14,519 bases of DNA from positions 1 through 14,519 of the forward strand of contig CAMFIW010000019.1 of NCBI GenBank assembly GCA_945952355.1, written 5' to 3'. The DNA comes from an uncultured Phenylobacterium sp. (lineage in GTDB: Bacteria; Pseudomonadota; Alphaproteobacteria; Caulobacterales; Caulobacteraceae). Shown in pieces: positions 1-7,269 of this stretch. How positions within the stretch are numbered: the first letter of the stretch is position 1; each line of letters begins with the position of its first letter. Both the position numbers and the translations under genes were made by a program. Below the pieces are notes generated by a model. The model had not been told where the DNA came from, did no database searches, and saw nothing but the letters and a program-made list of their open reading frames with translations.

Positions 1-1
1 C

Positions 2-1897
2 AGCCCCGATGGCCAATGGCTGGCCTGGCTCGCTCCGCAGGATGGGGTGATGAACGTCTGGGTGGCCCCTGTCTCCGACCCCGCCAAGGCCCGCGTGCTC
101 ACCACCGAGAAGACCCGTCCGATCCGCTCCTATTTCTGGTCGCCGGACTCTAAGATGGTCCTCTTCATCAACGACAAGGGCGGAGACGAGAACTTCCTGC
201 TCTATGGCGTCGACGTCGCCTCCGGGACCCAGAAATCCCTTACCCCCTTTGAGAAGACACGCGCCGAGATCGTCGGCATGAGCCGACTGGTCAAGGATCG
301 CATCCTGGTGGGCCTGAACAACCGCGACCCGCGCTGGCACGACGTGTACAGCCTGGACCTCGCCACCGGCGCGCTCACCCTGGTCATGGCGAATGACGGC
401 TATGCCGGCTTCGACGCCGACGCCCAGCTCAGGCTGCGCGACGCGGTCAAGCCCCGGCCCGACGGCGGGACCGACGTCTATCCGATCGAAAACGGAAAGA
501 TCTCCGACAAGCCCAGCGAGACCATCGGCTTCGAGGACGCCGACACCGCCATCGTCGGCTTCAGCCACGACGGCGCCACGCGGTACTGGGTCGACACCCG
601 CGGCCGCGACACCGCCGCCCTGATCGCCGAGGACATGGCGTCCCATCGGAAGACCGTGCTGGGCGAGAACCCCAAGGCCGACGTCACAGGCGCCCTTGTG
701 AGCCCCGTCACGGGCAAGATCGACGCCTATACCGCCCCCTATCTGCGCAACGACTGGACCGCCCTGGACCTCGCCGTCGGCAAGGACCTCGCCTTCCTCA
801 AGTCGAAGCTCAAGGGCGACGTCACCATCGTCTCGCGCACCGACGCCGACGACCGCTGGACTGTCTCGGTCGACCCGGTCACCGCGCCCACCAGCGTCTG
901 GCTCTATGACCGCAAGACCCATGCCCTGACCAAGCTGTTCACCACGCGGCCCGTGCTGGAGGGCGCCACGCTGGCCGCCATGACGCCTGTCGAGATCAAG
1001 ACCCGCGACGGCCTGATCGAGCCCTCCTATCTGAGCCTGCCCCCCGGCAGCGACGCCAACGGCGACGGCAAGCCGGACAAGCCCGTGCCGATGGTCCTCC
1101 TGGTCCACGGCGGGCCCTGGGCGCGCGACAGTTACGGCTTCAACGGGCTGCACCAATGGCTGGCCAACCGCGGCTACGCGGTGCTGTCGGTGAACTACCG
1201 GGCCTCCACCGGCTTCGGGAAGAAATACGTCTCCGCCGGCAATCTGCAGTGGGGCCTGAAAATGCACGACGACCTGATCGACGCCGTCGATTGGGCGATC
1301 AAGTCCAAGGTCACCACCGCCGACAAGGTGGCGATCATGGGCGGGTCCTACGGCGGCTACGCCACCCTGGCGGGCCTCACCTTCACCCCCACCAAGTTCG
1401 CCTGCGGAGTGGACATCGTCGGGCCGTCCAACCTCAACACCCTGCTGGCCGCCGTCCCCGCCTATTGGGAGAGCGGCAAGCAGCAGATGTACCGGCGAAT
1501 GGGGAACCCGACGACGCCGGAAGGCCAGGCGATCCTCAAGGCCGCCTCGCCGCTCTGGAAGGCTGACGCCATCCAGCGTCCCCTGCTGATCGGCCAGGGC
1601 TACAACGACCCCCGCGTGAACCGCCGCGAGGCCCAGCAGATCGTCGACGCCATGGCGGCCAAGAACATCCCGGTCACCTACATCCTGTTCCCCGACGAGG
1701 GCCACGGCTTCGCCCGGCCGGAAAACAACATCGCCTTCTACGCCGCCTCCGAGCAGTTCCTCTCCAAGTGCCTGGGCGGCCGCGCCGAGCCCTTCGGGAC
1801 CGCGCTGGCCGGCTCCTCGATCACCGTCCCCTACGGCGCGGAGTTCGCCCCCGGCCTCGCCGAGGCCATGGCCGCCGCGGGGAAGGCGGGGAAGTAG
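2..1897 (+). CDS. S9 family peptidase (prolyl oligopeptidase / acylaminoacyl-peptidase type), 5'-truncated
   Basis: The reading frame is open to the left edge. Translation from base 2 gives SPDGQWLAWLAPQDG, a beta-propeller strand, so the real start lies upstream and the GTG at 47 is internal. 631 residues are visible. Numbering from base 2, roughly the first 350 residues form the WD40-like propeller (SPDSKMVLF, DVASGTQ), and the rest is the alpha/beta-hydrolase domain. LLVHGGPW supplies the oxyanion region, GGSYGGY carries the nucleophile Ser449 (bases 1346-1348), Asp536 lies in YNDPRVN (1607-1609) and His568 in DEGHGF (1703-1705), so the triad is complete. A DANGDGKPDKP insert precedes the hydrolase domain. 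The family cleaves short peptides, often behind proline or acylated residues. Bacterial members of this length usually have a signal peptide, but here that part is outside the window. The gene converges on the lipoprotein gene with 9 bases between stops. Exact substrate unknown. Confidence 0.95.
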   Translation, partial: SPDGQWLAWLAPQDGVMNVWVAPVSDPAKARVLTTEKTRPIRSYFWSPDSKMVLFINDKGGDENFLLYGVDVASGTQKSLTPFEKTRAEIVGMSRLVKDRILVGLNNRDPRWHDVYSLDLATGALTLVMANDGYAGFDADAQLRLRDAVKPRPDGGTDVYPIENGKISDKPSETIGFEDADTAIVGFSHDGATRYWVDTRGRDTAALIAEDMASHRKTVLGENPKADVTGALVSPVTGKIDAYTAPYLRNDWTALDLAVGKDLAFLKSKLKGDVTIVSRTDADDRWTVSVDPVTAPTSVWLYDRKTHALTKLFTTRPVLEGATLAAMTPVEIKTRDGLIEPSYLSLPPGSDANGDGKPDKPVPMVLLVHGGPWARDSYGFNGLHQWLANRGYAVLSVNYRASTGFGKKYVSAGNLQWGLKMHDDLIDAVDWAIKSKVTTADKVAIMGGSYGGYATLAGLTFTPTKFACGVDIVGPSNLNTLLAAVPAYWESGKQQMYRRMGNPTTPEGQAILKAASPLWKADAIQRPLLIGQGYNDPRVNRREAQQIVDAMAAKNIPVTYILFPDEGHGFARPENNIAFYAASEQFLSKCLGGRAEPFGTALAGSSITVPYGAEFAPGLAEAMAAAGKAGK

Positions 1898-1910
1898 GGC
1901 TCGCCCCTAC
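1894..1910. terminator. Hairpin holding both convergent stop codons (possible weak bidirectional terminator)
   Basis: GTAGGG (1894-1899) and CCCTAC (1905-1910) form a perfect 6-bp stem around the 5-base loop CTCGC. The stop of the S9 peptidase (TAG, 1895-1897) lies in the left arm. The stop of the opposing lipoprotein gene (TAG on the minus strand, 1907-1909) lies in the right arm. There is no T-run on either side, so classical intrinsic termination is doubtful. It could block converging polymerases or protect 3' ends. Confidence 0.35.
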
Positions 1911-2497
1911 CGCGTCGGCTTCGTCTCGATCCGCTCGATGCGCCACTTCAGCTGCTCCGGCGTCGCGCCGGGCACGCCGTTGACCCGACGCAGCGTCGCC
2001 TCGCCCTTCTCGTGGACCTCGGCGCCGCTCTTCAGCCGGCCATAGATCACCACCGGCACGGTCACATAGCTCGACCCCGCCGCGCCCTCCGGCTCGCCCG
2101 GCGCGCCGACCTGGGCGTGATATTCGGAATAGCGCGCGAAGCCCCCGGCGAACGCCTCCGCGCTCGTCGCGCCCGAGGCCTTGCCGCCGTCGGCCCACAG
2201 CCTCCAGGCGTCGGCGTACTTCCCGCCCTCCACCAGGGCGAAATAGGTCTGCACGACATCGGCCGCGCCCTGCGCGCTCTCCGGCCTGAACGGCGCCTCC
2301 GAGACCGGCGTGCGGTCGTCCGGCAGACCGCCTGGCGTCCCCGGCGCCGGGGGTTCGACGGGCTTCGACACTGGCGCTTCCGCGGCGGCTGGAGCCGGAG
2401 GTGCGGCGGCCGGCGGAGACGCCGGCGGCGTCGCCGGCTTCTGGCAGGCGGCGAGCGCGACGAGGGCCAGGGCGGCGGAAAGGCGGGCTTTGGTCAT
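1907..2497 (-). CDS. Hypothetical lipoprotein with Pro/Ala-rich linker
   Basis: 196 residues. The ATG at 2497 is chosen because GGAG lies five bases upstream and the N-terminus becomes a clean lipoprotein signal: MTKAR, a hydrophobic stretch, then the lipobox LAAC with Cys18. A longer start at 2524 would put nine extra residues before the signal. After Cys18 comes a low-complexity Pro/Ala linker (about residues 20-60). The remaining globular part of about 130 residues contains [21 protein letters not shown]. That pattern resembles the start of NTF2-like domains (a helix followed by a turn and Trp), but this is only a resemblance. It is probably lipid-anchored in the periplasm. It is divergent from gap, with 158 bases between the starts, and is not obviously linked to glycolysis. 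Function unknown. Confidence 0.85.
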   Translation of the reverse strand: MTKARLSAALALVALAACQKPATPPASPPAAAPPAPAAAEAPVSKPVEPPAPGTPGGLPDDRTPVSEAPFRPESAQGAADVVQTYFALVEGGKYADAWRLWADGGKASGATSAEAFAGGFARYSEYHAQVGAPGEPEGAAGSSYVTVPVVIYGRLKSGAEVHEKGEATLRRVNGVPGATPEQLKWRIERIETKPTR

Positions 2498-2655
2498 GGT
2501 GTCTCCAATGCGCCAGACCCCCAAAAGGCGCCGCGTTAGGCCAGTTTAGATACAATCGGACGCCAGACTTGTCCCCGCGTGGGGTTGACTTCGCGCCCCC
2601 CACACCGAAAAACCCCGGCCAACTCAAGAATCCCGTCGTCGAGGAGAATATTTCA
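2498..2655. promoter_or_regulatory. Divergent intergenic region between the lipoprotein gene and gap
   Basis: 158 bases that must hold the promoters for both divergent genes. Visible elements are TTGACT at 2585-2590, which fits a -35 box reading towards gap, and a small inverted repeat CCCC-GCGT-GGGG at 2573-2584 directly in front of it. GAGGAG at 2641-2646 is the gap ribosome-binding site, nine bases before the ATG. I see no convincing -10 at 17 bases, nor a Caulobacter-style GCTANAWC box, so the exact promoters are not assigned. Confidence 0.45.
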
Positions 2656-3666
2656 ATGACCGTCCGCGTCGCCATCAACGGTTTCGGCCGCATCGGCCGT
2701 CTCGTTCTGCGTTCGATCATCGAACACGGCCGCACGGACATCGAGGTCGTCGCCATCAACGACCTGGGCCCGGTCGAGACCAACGCCCACCTGCTCCGCT
2801 ACGACAGCGTCCATGGCCGCTTCCCCGGCGAAGTGAAGGTCGACGGCGACACCATCGACGCCGGCCGCGGCAAGATGAAGGTCACGGCGATCCGCAACCC
2901 GGCGGAACTGCCGCACAAGGACCTGGGCGTCGACATCGCCCTGGAATGCACCGGCATCTTCACCGCCCGCGACAAGGCCAAGGCCCACCTCGAGGCCGGC
3001 GCCAAGCGCGTGCTGATCTCCGGCCCGTCCGGCGACGCCGACAAGACCATCGTCTACGGCGTGAACCACGGGACCCTGACCGCCGACGACCACATCGTCT
3101 CCAACGCCTCGTGCACCACCAACTGCCTGGCCCCGGTGGCCAAGGTCCTGCACGAGCTGGCCGGCATCGAGCGTGGCTACATGACCACGATCCACTCCTA
3201 CACCGGTGACCAGCCGACCCTGGACACCATGCACTCCGACCTCTACCGCGCCCGCGCCGCGGCCATGTCGATGATCCCGACCTCGACGGGCGCCGCCAAG
3301 GCTCTGGGCCTGGTGATGCCGGAACTCCAAGGCAAGCTGGACGGCTCCTCGATCCGCGTCCCCACCCCCAACGTCTCGGTGGTGGACCTGACCTGGGTGC
3401 CCGGCCGCACCCTGACCAAGGAAGAAATCAACGCCGCCCTGATCGCCGCGGCCGCCGACGGCCCGCTGAAGGGCATCCTGGCGGTGACCAACGATCCGCT
3501 GGTCTCGATCGACTTCAACCACGCCCCGGCGTCCTCGACCGTGGCGCTCGCTCAGACCCAGGTGATCGACGGCGGCCTCGGCCGCGTCCTCAGCTGGTAC
3601 GACAACGAGTGGGGCTTCTCGACCCGCATGAGCGACACCGCCCTCGCCATGGCGAAGCTGATCTAG
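2656..3666 (+). CDS. gap: Type I glyceraldehyde-3-phosphate dehydrogenase
   Basis: 336 residues, the usual length. The enzyme oxidises and phosphorylates glyceraldehyde 3-phosphate to 1,3-bisphosphoglycerate in the cytosol, reversibly, with a nicotinamide cofactor. The N-terminal Rossmann motif is INGFGRIGR, with AINDLG at the end of the second beta strand. An Asp after IN is the usual mark of NAD preference. The active site is [12 protein letters not shown] with catalytic Cys153, plus His180 in TIHSYTGDQ. The C-terminus has [12 protein letters not shown]. The start at 2656 fits both the family N-terminus (MTVRVAING) and GAGGAG nine bases upstream; the frame stays open further 5', but that extension is not Gap-like. 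The TGDQPTLD stretch is typical of alphaproteobacterial Gap. It is first in an operon with pgk and fba. In Caulobacter, which degrades glucose by the Entner-Doudoroff route, this segment serves lower glycolysis and gluconeogenesis. Confidence 0.98.
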   Translation: MTVRVAINGFGRIGRLVLRSIIEHGRTDIEVVAINDLGPVETNAHLLRYDSVHGRFPGEVKVDGDTIDAGRGKMKVTAIRNPAELPHKDLGVDIALECTGIFTARDKAKAHLEAGAKRVLISGPSGDADKTIVYGVNHGTLTADDHIVSNASCTTNCLAPVAKVLHELAGIERGYMTTIHSYTGDQPTLDTMHSDLYRARAAAMSMIPTSTGAAKALGLVMPELQGKLDGSSIRVPTPNVSVVDLTWVPGRTLTKEEINAALIAAAADGPLKGILAVTNDPLVSIDFNHAPASSTVALAQTQVIDGGLGRVLSWYDNEWGFSTRMSDTALAMAKLI

Positions 3667-3683
3667 GGATCGGGGTCCCGTCG

Positions 3684-3699
3684 CCGCCCGTCGGGGCGG
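3684..3699 (+). other. Small hairpin in the gap-pgk spacer
   Basis: CCGCCC (3684-3689), loop GTCG, GGGCGG (3694-3699): a perfect 6-bp stem 18 bases after the gap stop. No T-run follows, so it is more likely an mRNA-processing or stability element, or an attenuating structure, than a full terminator. It is one of two hairpins in the 111-bp spacer. Confidence 0.35.
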
Positions 3700-3743
3700 A
3701 CGCCGGGGCCTAGATCGCCTAGCGCGGCGCTCTTTCATCAGGA

Positions 3744-3761
3744 CCCCGGCCTTCGCCGGGG
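3744..3761 (+). repeat. REP-like GC hairpin in front of pgk
   Basis: CCCCGGC (3744-3750), loop CTTC, GCCGGGG (3755-3761): a perfect 7-bp stem ending 16 bases before the pgk ATG. The wording (GGACCCCGGCCTTCGCCGGGG) resembles short palindromes scattered between genes in alphaproteobacterial genomes, as I recall them. Only one copy is in this window, so repeat status is inferred. It lies next to the weak pgk ribosome-binding site (GAGCGGG, 3763-3769). Confidence 0.45.
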
Positions 3762-3777
3762 CGAGCGGGTATCTGGC

Positions 3778-4995
3778 ATGACCTTCAAGACCCTCGACGA
3801 CGCGGATCTCAACGGCAAGCGCGCCCTGGTGCGGGTCGACTTCAACGTCCCCCTACGCCGAGAAGAGGGGGCCGACGGCCAGGTCCGCGACGACACCCGC
3901 CTGCGGGCCGCCGTGCCGACCATCGAGAAGCTGCGCGCCGGCGGGGCCAAGGTGATCCTGCTGGCCCACTTCGATCGTCCCAAGGGCAAGTTCGTGCCCG
4001 AGATGAGCCTCGCGCCGATCGCGCCGGCGCTGGCCAAGGTGCTGGGCCATCCGGTCGCCTTCGCCGGCGACTGCGTCGGCAAGGAGGCCGCCGAGGCCGT
4101 GGCCGCGCTCAAGCCCGGCGACGTCCTGTTGCTCGAGAACGTCCGCTTCTATCCCGGCGAAGAGAAGAACGACCCGGCCTTCGCCCGCGCCCTCGCCGAG
4201 AGCGGCGACCTCTATGTGAACGACGCCTTCTCCGCGGCCCACCGGGCCCACGCCTCCACCGAGGGCCTCGCCCACCTGCTGCCGGCCTATGCGGGCGAGC
4301 AGATGCGGCTGGAGCTCACCGCCCTCGACAAGGCGCTCGGCCATCCGCAGCGGCCGGTGCTCGGCATCGTCGGCGGCTCGAAGGTCTCCTCCAAGCTCGA
4401 CCTGCTGCGCAACCTGGTGACCAAGCTCGACAAGCTGGCCATCGGCGGCGGCATGGCCAACACCTTCCTCTACGCCCAGGGCCACGACGTCGGCGCCTCC
4501 TATTGCGAAAAGGAGATGGCCGAGACCGCCCGCGAGATCATCCGCCTGGCCGGCCAGAACAACTGCAAGCTCTTCCTGCCGCTCGACATCGTGGTGGCCG
4601 AGAAGATGGCGCCCGGCGCGCCCGCCCGCGTCCGCGGCCTGGGCGAGGTCGACGAGGATGAACGCATCCTCGACGCCGGCCCCGAGACGGTCGAGCGCCT
4701 CTGCCGCGCCATGGCCAATTCCAACACCCTGATCTGGAACGGCCCGCTCGGCGTGTTCGAGATGCCGCCCTTCGACAAGGGCACGGTCGAGGCCGCGCGC
4801 TGCGCGGGGAACCTGGCGGCCGAGGGCAAGTTGGTGGCGGTGGCCGGCGGCGGTGATACGGTGGCCGCCCTGAACCACGCGGGCTGCGCGGACCAGTTCA
4901 CCTTCGTGTCGACGGCCGGCGGCGCGTTTCTTGAATGGATGGAAGGCAAGGAGCTGCCCGGGGTGGCGGCCTTGTCGAAACAGAACAGACGCTGA
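3778..4995 (+). CDS. pgk: Phosphoglycerate kinase
   Basis: 405 residues, near the family norm of about 390-415. It transfers phosphate between 1,3-bisphosphoglycerate and ADP in the cytosol. N-domain landmarks are RVDFNVP (residues 19-25), HFDRPKG (from His64; the more common form is HxGRP) and [15 protein letters not shown], followed by [15 protein letters not shown]. The C-domain has [12 protein letters not shown], the nucleotide-binding WNGPLGVFE and the glycine-rich GGGDTVAAL. Met at 3778 gives the standard N-terminus (MTFKTLDD). Its ribosome-binding site is weak (GAGCGGG, eight bases upstream) and lies directly behind a stable hairpin, whereas gap and fba have good sites. It lies 111 bases after gap and 14 bases before fba. 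The spacing suggests one transcript with the option of separate tuning of pgk. Confidence 0.98.
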   Translation: MTFKTLDDADLNGKRALVRVDFNVPLRREEGADGQVRDDTRLRAAVPTIEKLRAGGAKVILLAHFDRPKGKFVPEMSLAPIAPALAKVLGHPVAFAGDCVGKEAAEAVAALKPGDVLLLENVRFYPGEEKNDPAFARALAESGDLYVNDAFSAAHRAHASTEGLAHLLPAYAGEQMRLELTALDKALGHPQRPVLGIVGGSKVSSKLDLLRNLVTKLDKLAIGGGMANTFLYAQGHDVGASYCEKEMAETAREIIRLAGQNNCKLFLPLDIVVAEKMAPGAPARVRGLGEVDEDERILDAGPETVERLCRAMANSNTLIWNGPLGVFEMPPFDKGTVEAARCAGNLAAEGKLVAVAGGGDTVAALNHAGCADQFTFVSTAGGAFLEWMEGKELPGVAALSKQNRR

Positions 4996-4997
4996 TT

Positions 4998-5003
4998 GGA
5001 GGG
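4998..5003 (+). promoter_or_regulatory. Strong ribosome-binding site fixing the fba start
   Basis: GGAGGG lies six bases before the ATG at 5010. It decides between that start and the open frame that continues upstream inside pgk to about 4935; the extended N-terminus there ([12 protein letters not shown]) is a shadow of pgk. Confidence 0.8.
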
Positions 5004-5009
5004 CGGGGC

Positions 5010-6095
5010 ATGGCCCGGATCACTTTGAGACAACTGTTGGACCACGCCGCCGAGTACAGCTACGGCGTCCCGGCGTTCAACATCAACAACATGGAACAGG
5101 CGCTGGCGATCATGGAGGCCGCGGAGGCCACCAACTCGCCCGTCATCATGCAGGCCAGCCGCGGCGCCCGCTCCTACGCCAACGACATCGTGCTGAAGCA
5201 CCTGATCGACGCGATGGCCGAGATGTATCCGGACATCCCGATCTGCATGCACCAGGACCACGGCAACAACGAAGCCACCTGCGCCACCGCGATCCAGTAC
5301 GGCTTCACCTCGGTGATGATGGACGGCTCGCTGATGGCCGACGGCAAGTCGCCGGCCGACTACGACTACAATGTCCGCGTCACCCGCAACGTCGTCGACA
5401 TGGCCCACTGGGTCGGCGCCTCGGTCGAGGGTGAGCTCGGCGTGCTGGGTTCGCTCGAAACCGGCATGGGCGAGAAGGAAGACGGCCACGGCTTCGAGGG
5501 CAAGCTCGGCCACGACCAGCTGCTGACCGATCCGGACCAGGCGGTCGAGTTCGTGAAGGCCACCGAGGTCGACGCGCTCGCCATCGCCATGGGCACCAGC
5601 CACGGCGCCTACAAGTTCACGCGCAAGCCGGACGGCGACGTCCTGGCCATGAACGTGATCGAGGAGATCCACCGCCGCCTGCCCAACACCCACCTTGTGA
5701 TGCACGGCTCCTCGTCGGTGCCGCAGGACCTGCAGGACCTGATCAACCAGTACGGCGGCGAGATGCCCCAGACCTGGGGCGTGCCGGTCGAAGAGATCCA
5801 GCGCGGCATCAAGCACGGCGTGCGCAAGATCAACATCGACACCGACAACCGCATGGCCATCACCGCCGCGATCCGCAAGGTGTTCGTCGAGAAGCCCGGC
5901 GAGTTCGATCCGCGCGGCTATCTGAAGCCCGCCAAGGAAGCCATGCGCAAGGTCTGCGTCCAGCGCTTCGAGGAGTTCGGCACTGCCGGCCACGCCTCCA
6001 AGATCAAGGCCGTGCCGCTGGCCGACATGGCCAAGCGCTACGCCAAGGGCGAGCTCGCGCCGAAGATCGACTCGACCCGCCAGGCGGCCGAGTAG
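5010..6095 (+). CDS. fba: Class II fructose-1,6-bisphosphate aldolase (Calvin-cycle subtype)
   Basis: 361 residues. A zinc-dependent aldolase that joins or splits dihydroxyacetone phosphate and glyceraldehyde 3-phosphate to form fructose 1,6-bisphosphate. Key segments are [13 protein letters not shown] near the N-terminus, MHQDHGNN with His81, Asp83 and His84 (catalytic Asp and metal ligand region), GTSHGAYKF with His198, and VMHGSSSVP with His232. The last two are the zinc/phosphate-site signatures of class II enzymes. [18 protein letters not shown] closes the barrel. The sequence style ([24 protein letters not shown]) is that of the longer CbbA-like subtype found in many alphaproteobacteria; I see no Calvin-cycle genes here, so a gluconeogenic or glycolytic role is more likely. 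It is the last gene of the gap-pgk-fba operon, 14 bases after pgk, and is followed by a strong terminator. Confidence 0.97.
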   Translation: MARITLRQLLDHAAEYSYGVPAFNINNMEQALAIMEAAEATNSPVIMQASRGARSYANDIVLKHLIDAMAEMYPDIPICMHQDHGNNEATCATAIQYGFTSVMMDGSLMADGKSPADYDYNVRVTRNVVDMAHWVGASVEGELGVLGSLETGMGEKEDGHGFEGKLGHDQLLTDPDQAVEFVKATEVDALAIAMGTSHGAYKFTRKPDGDVLAMNVIEEIHRRLPNTHLVMHGSSSVPQDLQDLINQYGGEMPQTWGVPVEEIQRGIKHGVRKINIDTDNRMAITAAIRKVFVEKPGEFDPRGYLKPAKEAMRKVCVQRFEEFGTAGHASKIKAVPLADMAKRYAKGELAPKIDSTRQAAE

Positions 6096-6118
6096 ACCGC
6101 ACGCACCGTCTGAATCGA

Positions 6119-6151
6119 GGCCGCCGCGGAGCCCCCGCGGCGGCCTTTTTT
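6119..6151 (+). terminator. Rho-independent terminator of the gap-pgk-fba operon
   Basis: GGCCGCCGCGG (6119-6129), loop AGCCC, CCGCGGCGGCC (6135-6145): a perfect 11-bp stem followed at once by six T (6146-6151). It begins 24 bases after the fba stop. The last T is also the first base of the opposing hydrolase stop complement (TCA at 6151-6153), so the hairpin sits directly behind that gene too. On the minus strand there is no T-run, so it is directional. Confidence 0.95.
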
Positions 6152-7269
6152 CATGCGCGGGCGAGGTCCTCGTAGAGGGCCGCGATCAGGGCCACGTCGC
6201 GCGGGTCGCCCACCAGGTCCGTGCCCATGCGGTTCATCGTGTAGGCGATGGCCACGCGGCGCACGGGATCGACCACCGCGAACGATCCGCCCCAGCCGGA
6301 ATGGCCGAAAGCCGCCGGCTCGGGCCCATAGAGCCCGTCGGTGTTGAGCAGGAACCCCGCCCCCCAGCGCGCGGGCACGCCCAGCACCTCGTCGACGCCG
6401 GAGATCCGCAACGCCGTCGCCTGGGCGAGGGTGGCGGCGCTCAGCAGGCCGCCGGCCGCCACCGCGCCGAACAGACGGGCCAGCGACTGGGCGTTGGAGA
6501 AGCCATTGGCCGAGGACAGCTCGCAGGCCCGCCATGCGGCCGTATTGGGCAACAGCGGCTCGATCACCGGATTGGTGTAGGCCGCGACCTGGCTGGGATT
6601 GAGGTCGACGGCCATGTTCGAGGTCGCGAGCTCCGGCGGCGCGATCATCTCCGCCCGCCGCGCCTCCTCCGACGCCGGCAGGCCGAGGCTGAGGTCGAGC
6701 CCCATCGGCCCCGACAGCTCCTCCAGGATGAAGCGGCCGAGGCTGCGCCCTTCGACGCGCCGGAACAGTTCTCCCGCCAGCACGCCGATCGAGATCGCGT
6801 GGTAGCCCGAGCGCGAGCCTGGCGGCCACAGCGGCGCCTGCGCGGCCAGTCGCGCGGCGGCCTTCGGCTGATCGTAGAAGTCCTCGACCACCGCCGGGTC
6901 GGTGAAGCTGCAAAGCCCCGCCTGGTGCGACAGCAGCATGGCCACCGTCACCCCGTCCTTGCCGTGCGCGCCGAATTCGGGCCACCAGCGGGTCACCGGG
7001 TCGTCGTAGGCGCAGAGCCCGCGCTCCACCAGGAGGGCGAAGCAGAGGGCGTTCACCGCCTTGGTGGTCGACCAGACATTGACCACCGAGTCCCTGCGCC
7101 ACGGCCGGGTCCCGGCCGCGTCCAGGGTCCCGCCCCAGAGGTCGACCACCAGCTCGCCGTCCCGGACCACGGCCAGCGCGGCGCCGACGTCGCCGCGCGC
7201 GGCGAAGTTCTCCTCGAACACCTTCGCGACGGCGGCGAAGGCCGGAGCGGCCTGTCCCCCCGGGCTCAT
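6151..7269 (-). CDS. Beta-lactamase-fold serine hydrolase (family VIII esterase-like)
   Basis: 372 residues. The start at 7269 (MSPGGQAAPAF) is chosen because its ATG overlaps the stop of the receptor gene (ATGA, 7266-7269) with GAAGG eight bases upstream. The longer frame only repeats receptor codons. Class C beta-lactamase/esterase motifs: STTK with nucleophile Ser67 and Lys70, Tyr156 in GYHAISIG (a YxN-like position where the third residue is Ala), and HSGWGGS with His323. The WGG in that third motif is typical of family VIII carboxylesterases, as I know them. There is no signal peptide, so it is probably cytosolic. Esterases of this kind hydrolyse short acyl esters, and some open lactone or amide rings; true beta-lactamase activity is unlikely. 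Its coupling to a TonB-dependent receptor suggests it acts on the imported compound, which remains unknown. Confidence 0.9.
   Translation of the reverse strand: MSPGGQAAPAFAAVAKVFEENFAARGDVGAALAVVRDGELVVDLWGGTLDAAGTRPWRRDSVVNVWSTTKAVNALCFALLVERGLCAYDDPVTRWWPEFGAHGKDGVTVAMLLSHQAGLCSFTDPAVVEDFYDQPKAAARLAAQAPLWPPGSRSGYHAISIGVLAGELFRRVEGRSLGRFILEELSGPMGLDLSLGLPASEEARRAEMIAPPELATSNMAVDLNPSQVAAYTNPVIEPLLPNTAAWRACELSSANGFSNAQSLARLFGAVAAGGLLSAATLAQATALRISGVDEVLGVPARWGAGFLLNTDGLYGPEPAAFGHSGWGGSFAVVDPVRRVAIAYTMNRMGTDLVGDPRDVALIAALYEDLARA

Noticed and set aside
2585..2613. Complete sigma-70 promoter for gap
   Set aside because: TTGACT is a fair -35, but the sequence at 17 bases (AAAAAC) is not a credible -10. 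Kept only as part of the intergenic description.
2401..2655. N-terminal extension of gap starting at 2401
   Set aside because: The extra residues are Arg/Pro-rich, overlap the lipoprotein gene and do not resemble Gap. The ATG at 2656 matches the family start and follows GAGGAG.
2653..5993. Long minus-strand open frames under gap, pgk and fba
   Set aside because: Antisense shadows of three unmistakable glycolytic genes; the translations are His/Asp/Val-rich without motifs.
6151..7269. Antibiotic-resistance beta-lactamase
   Set aside because: It has the fold motifs, but no signal peptide. The third motif is HSGWGGS rather than KTG, and the YxN Asn is replaced by Ala. An esterase-like role fits better.
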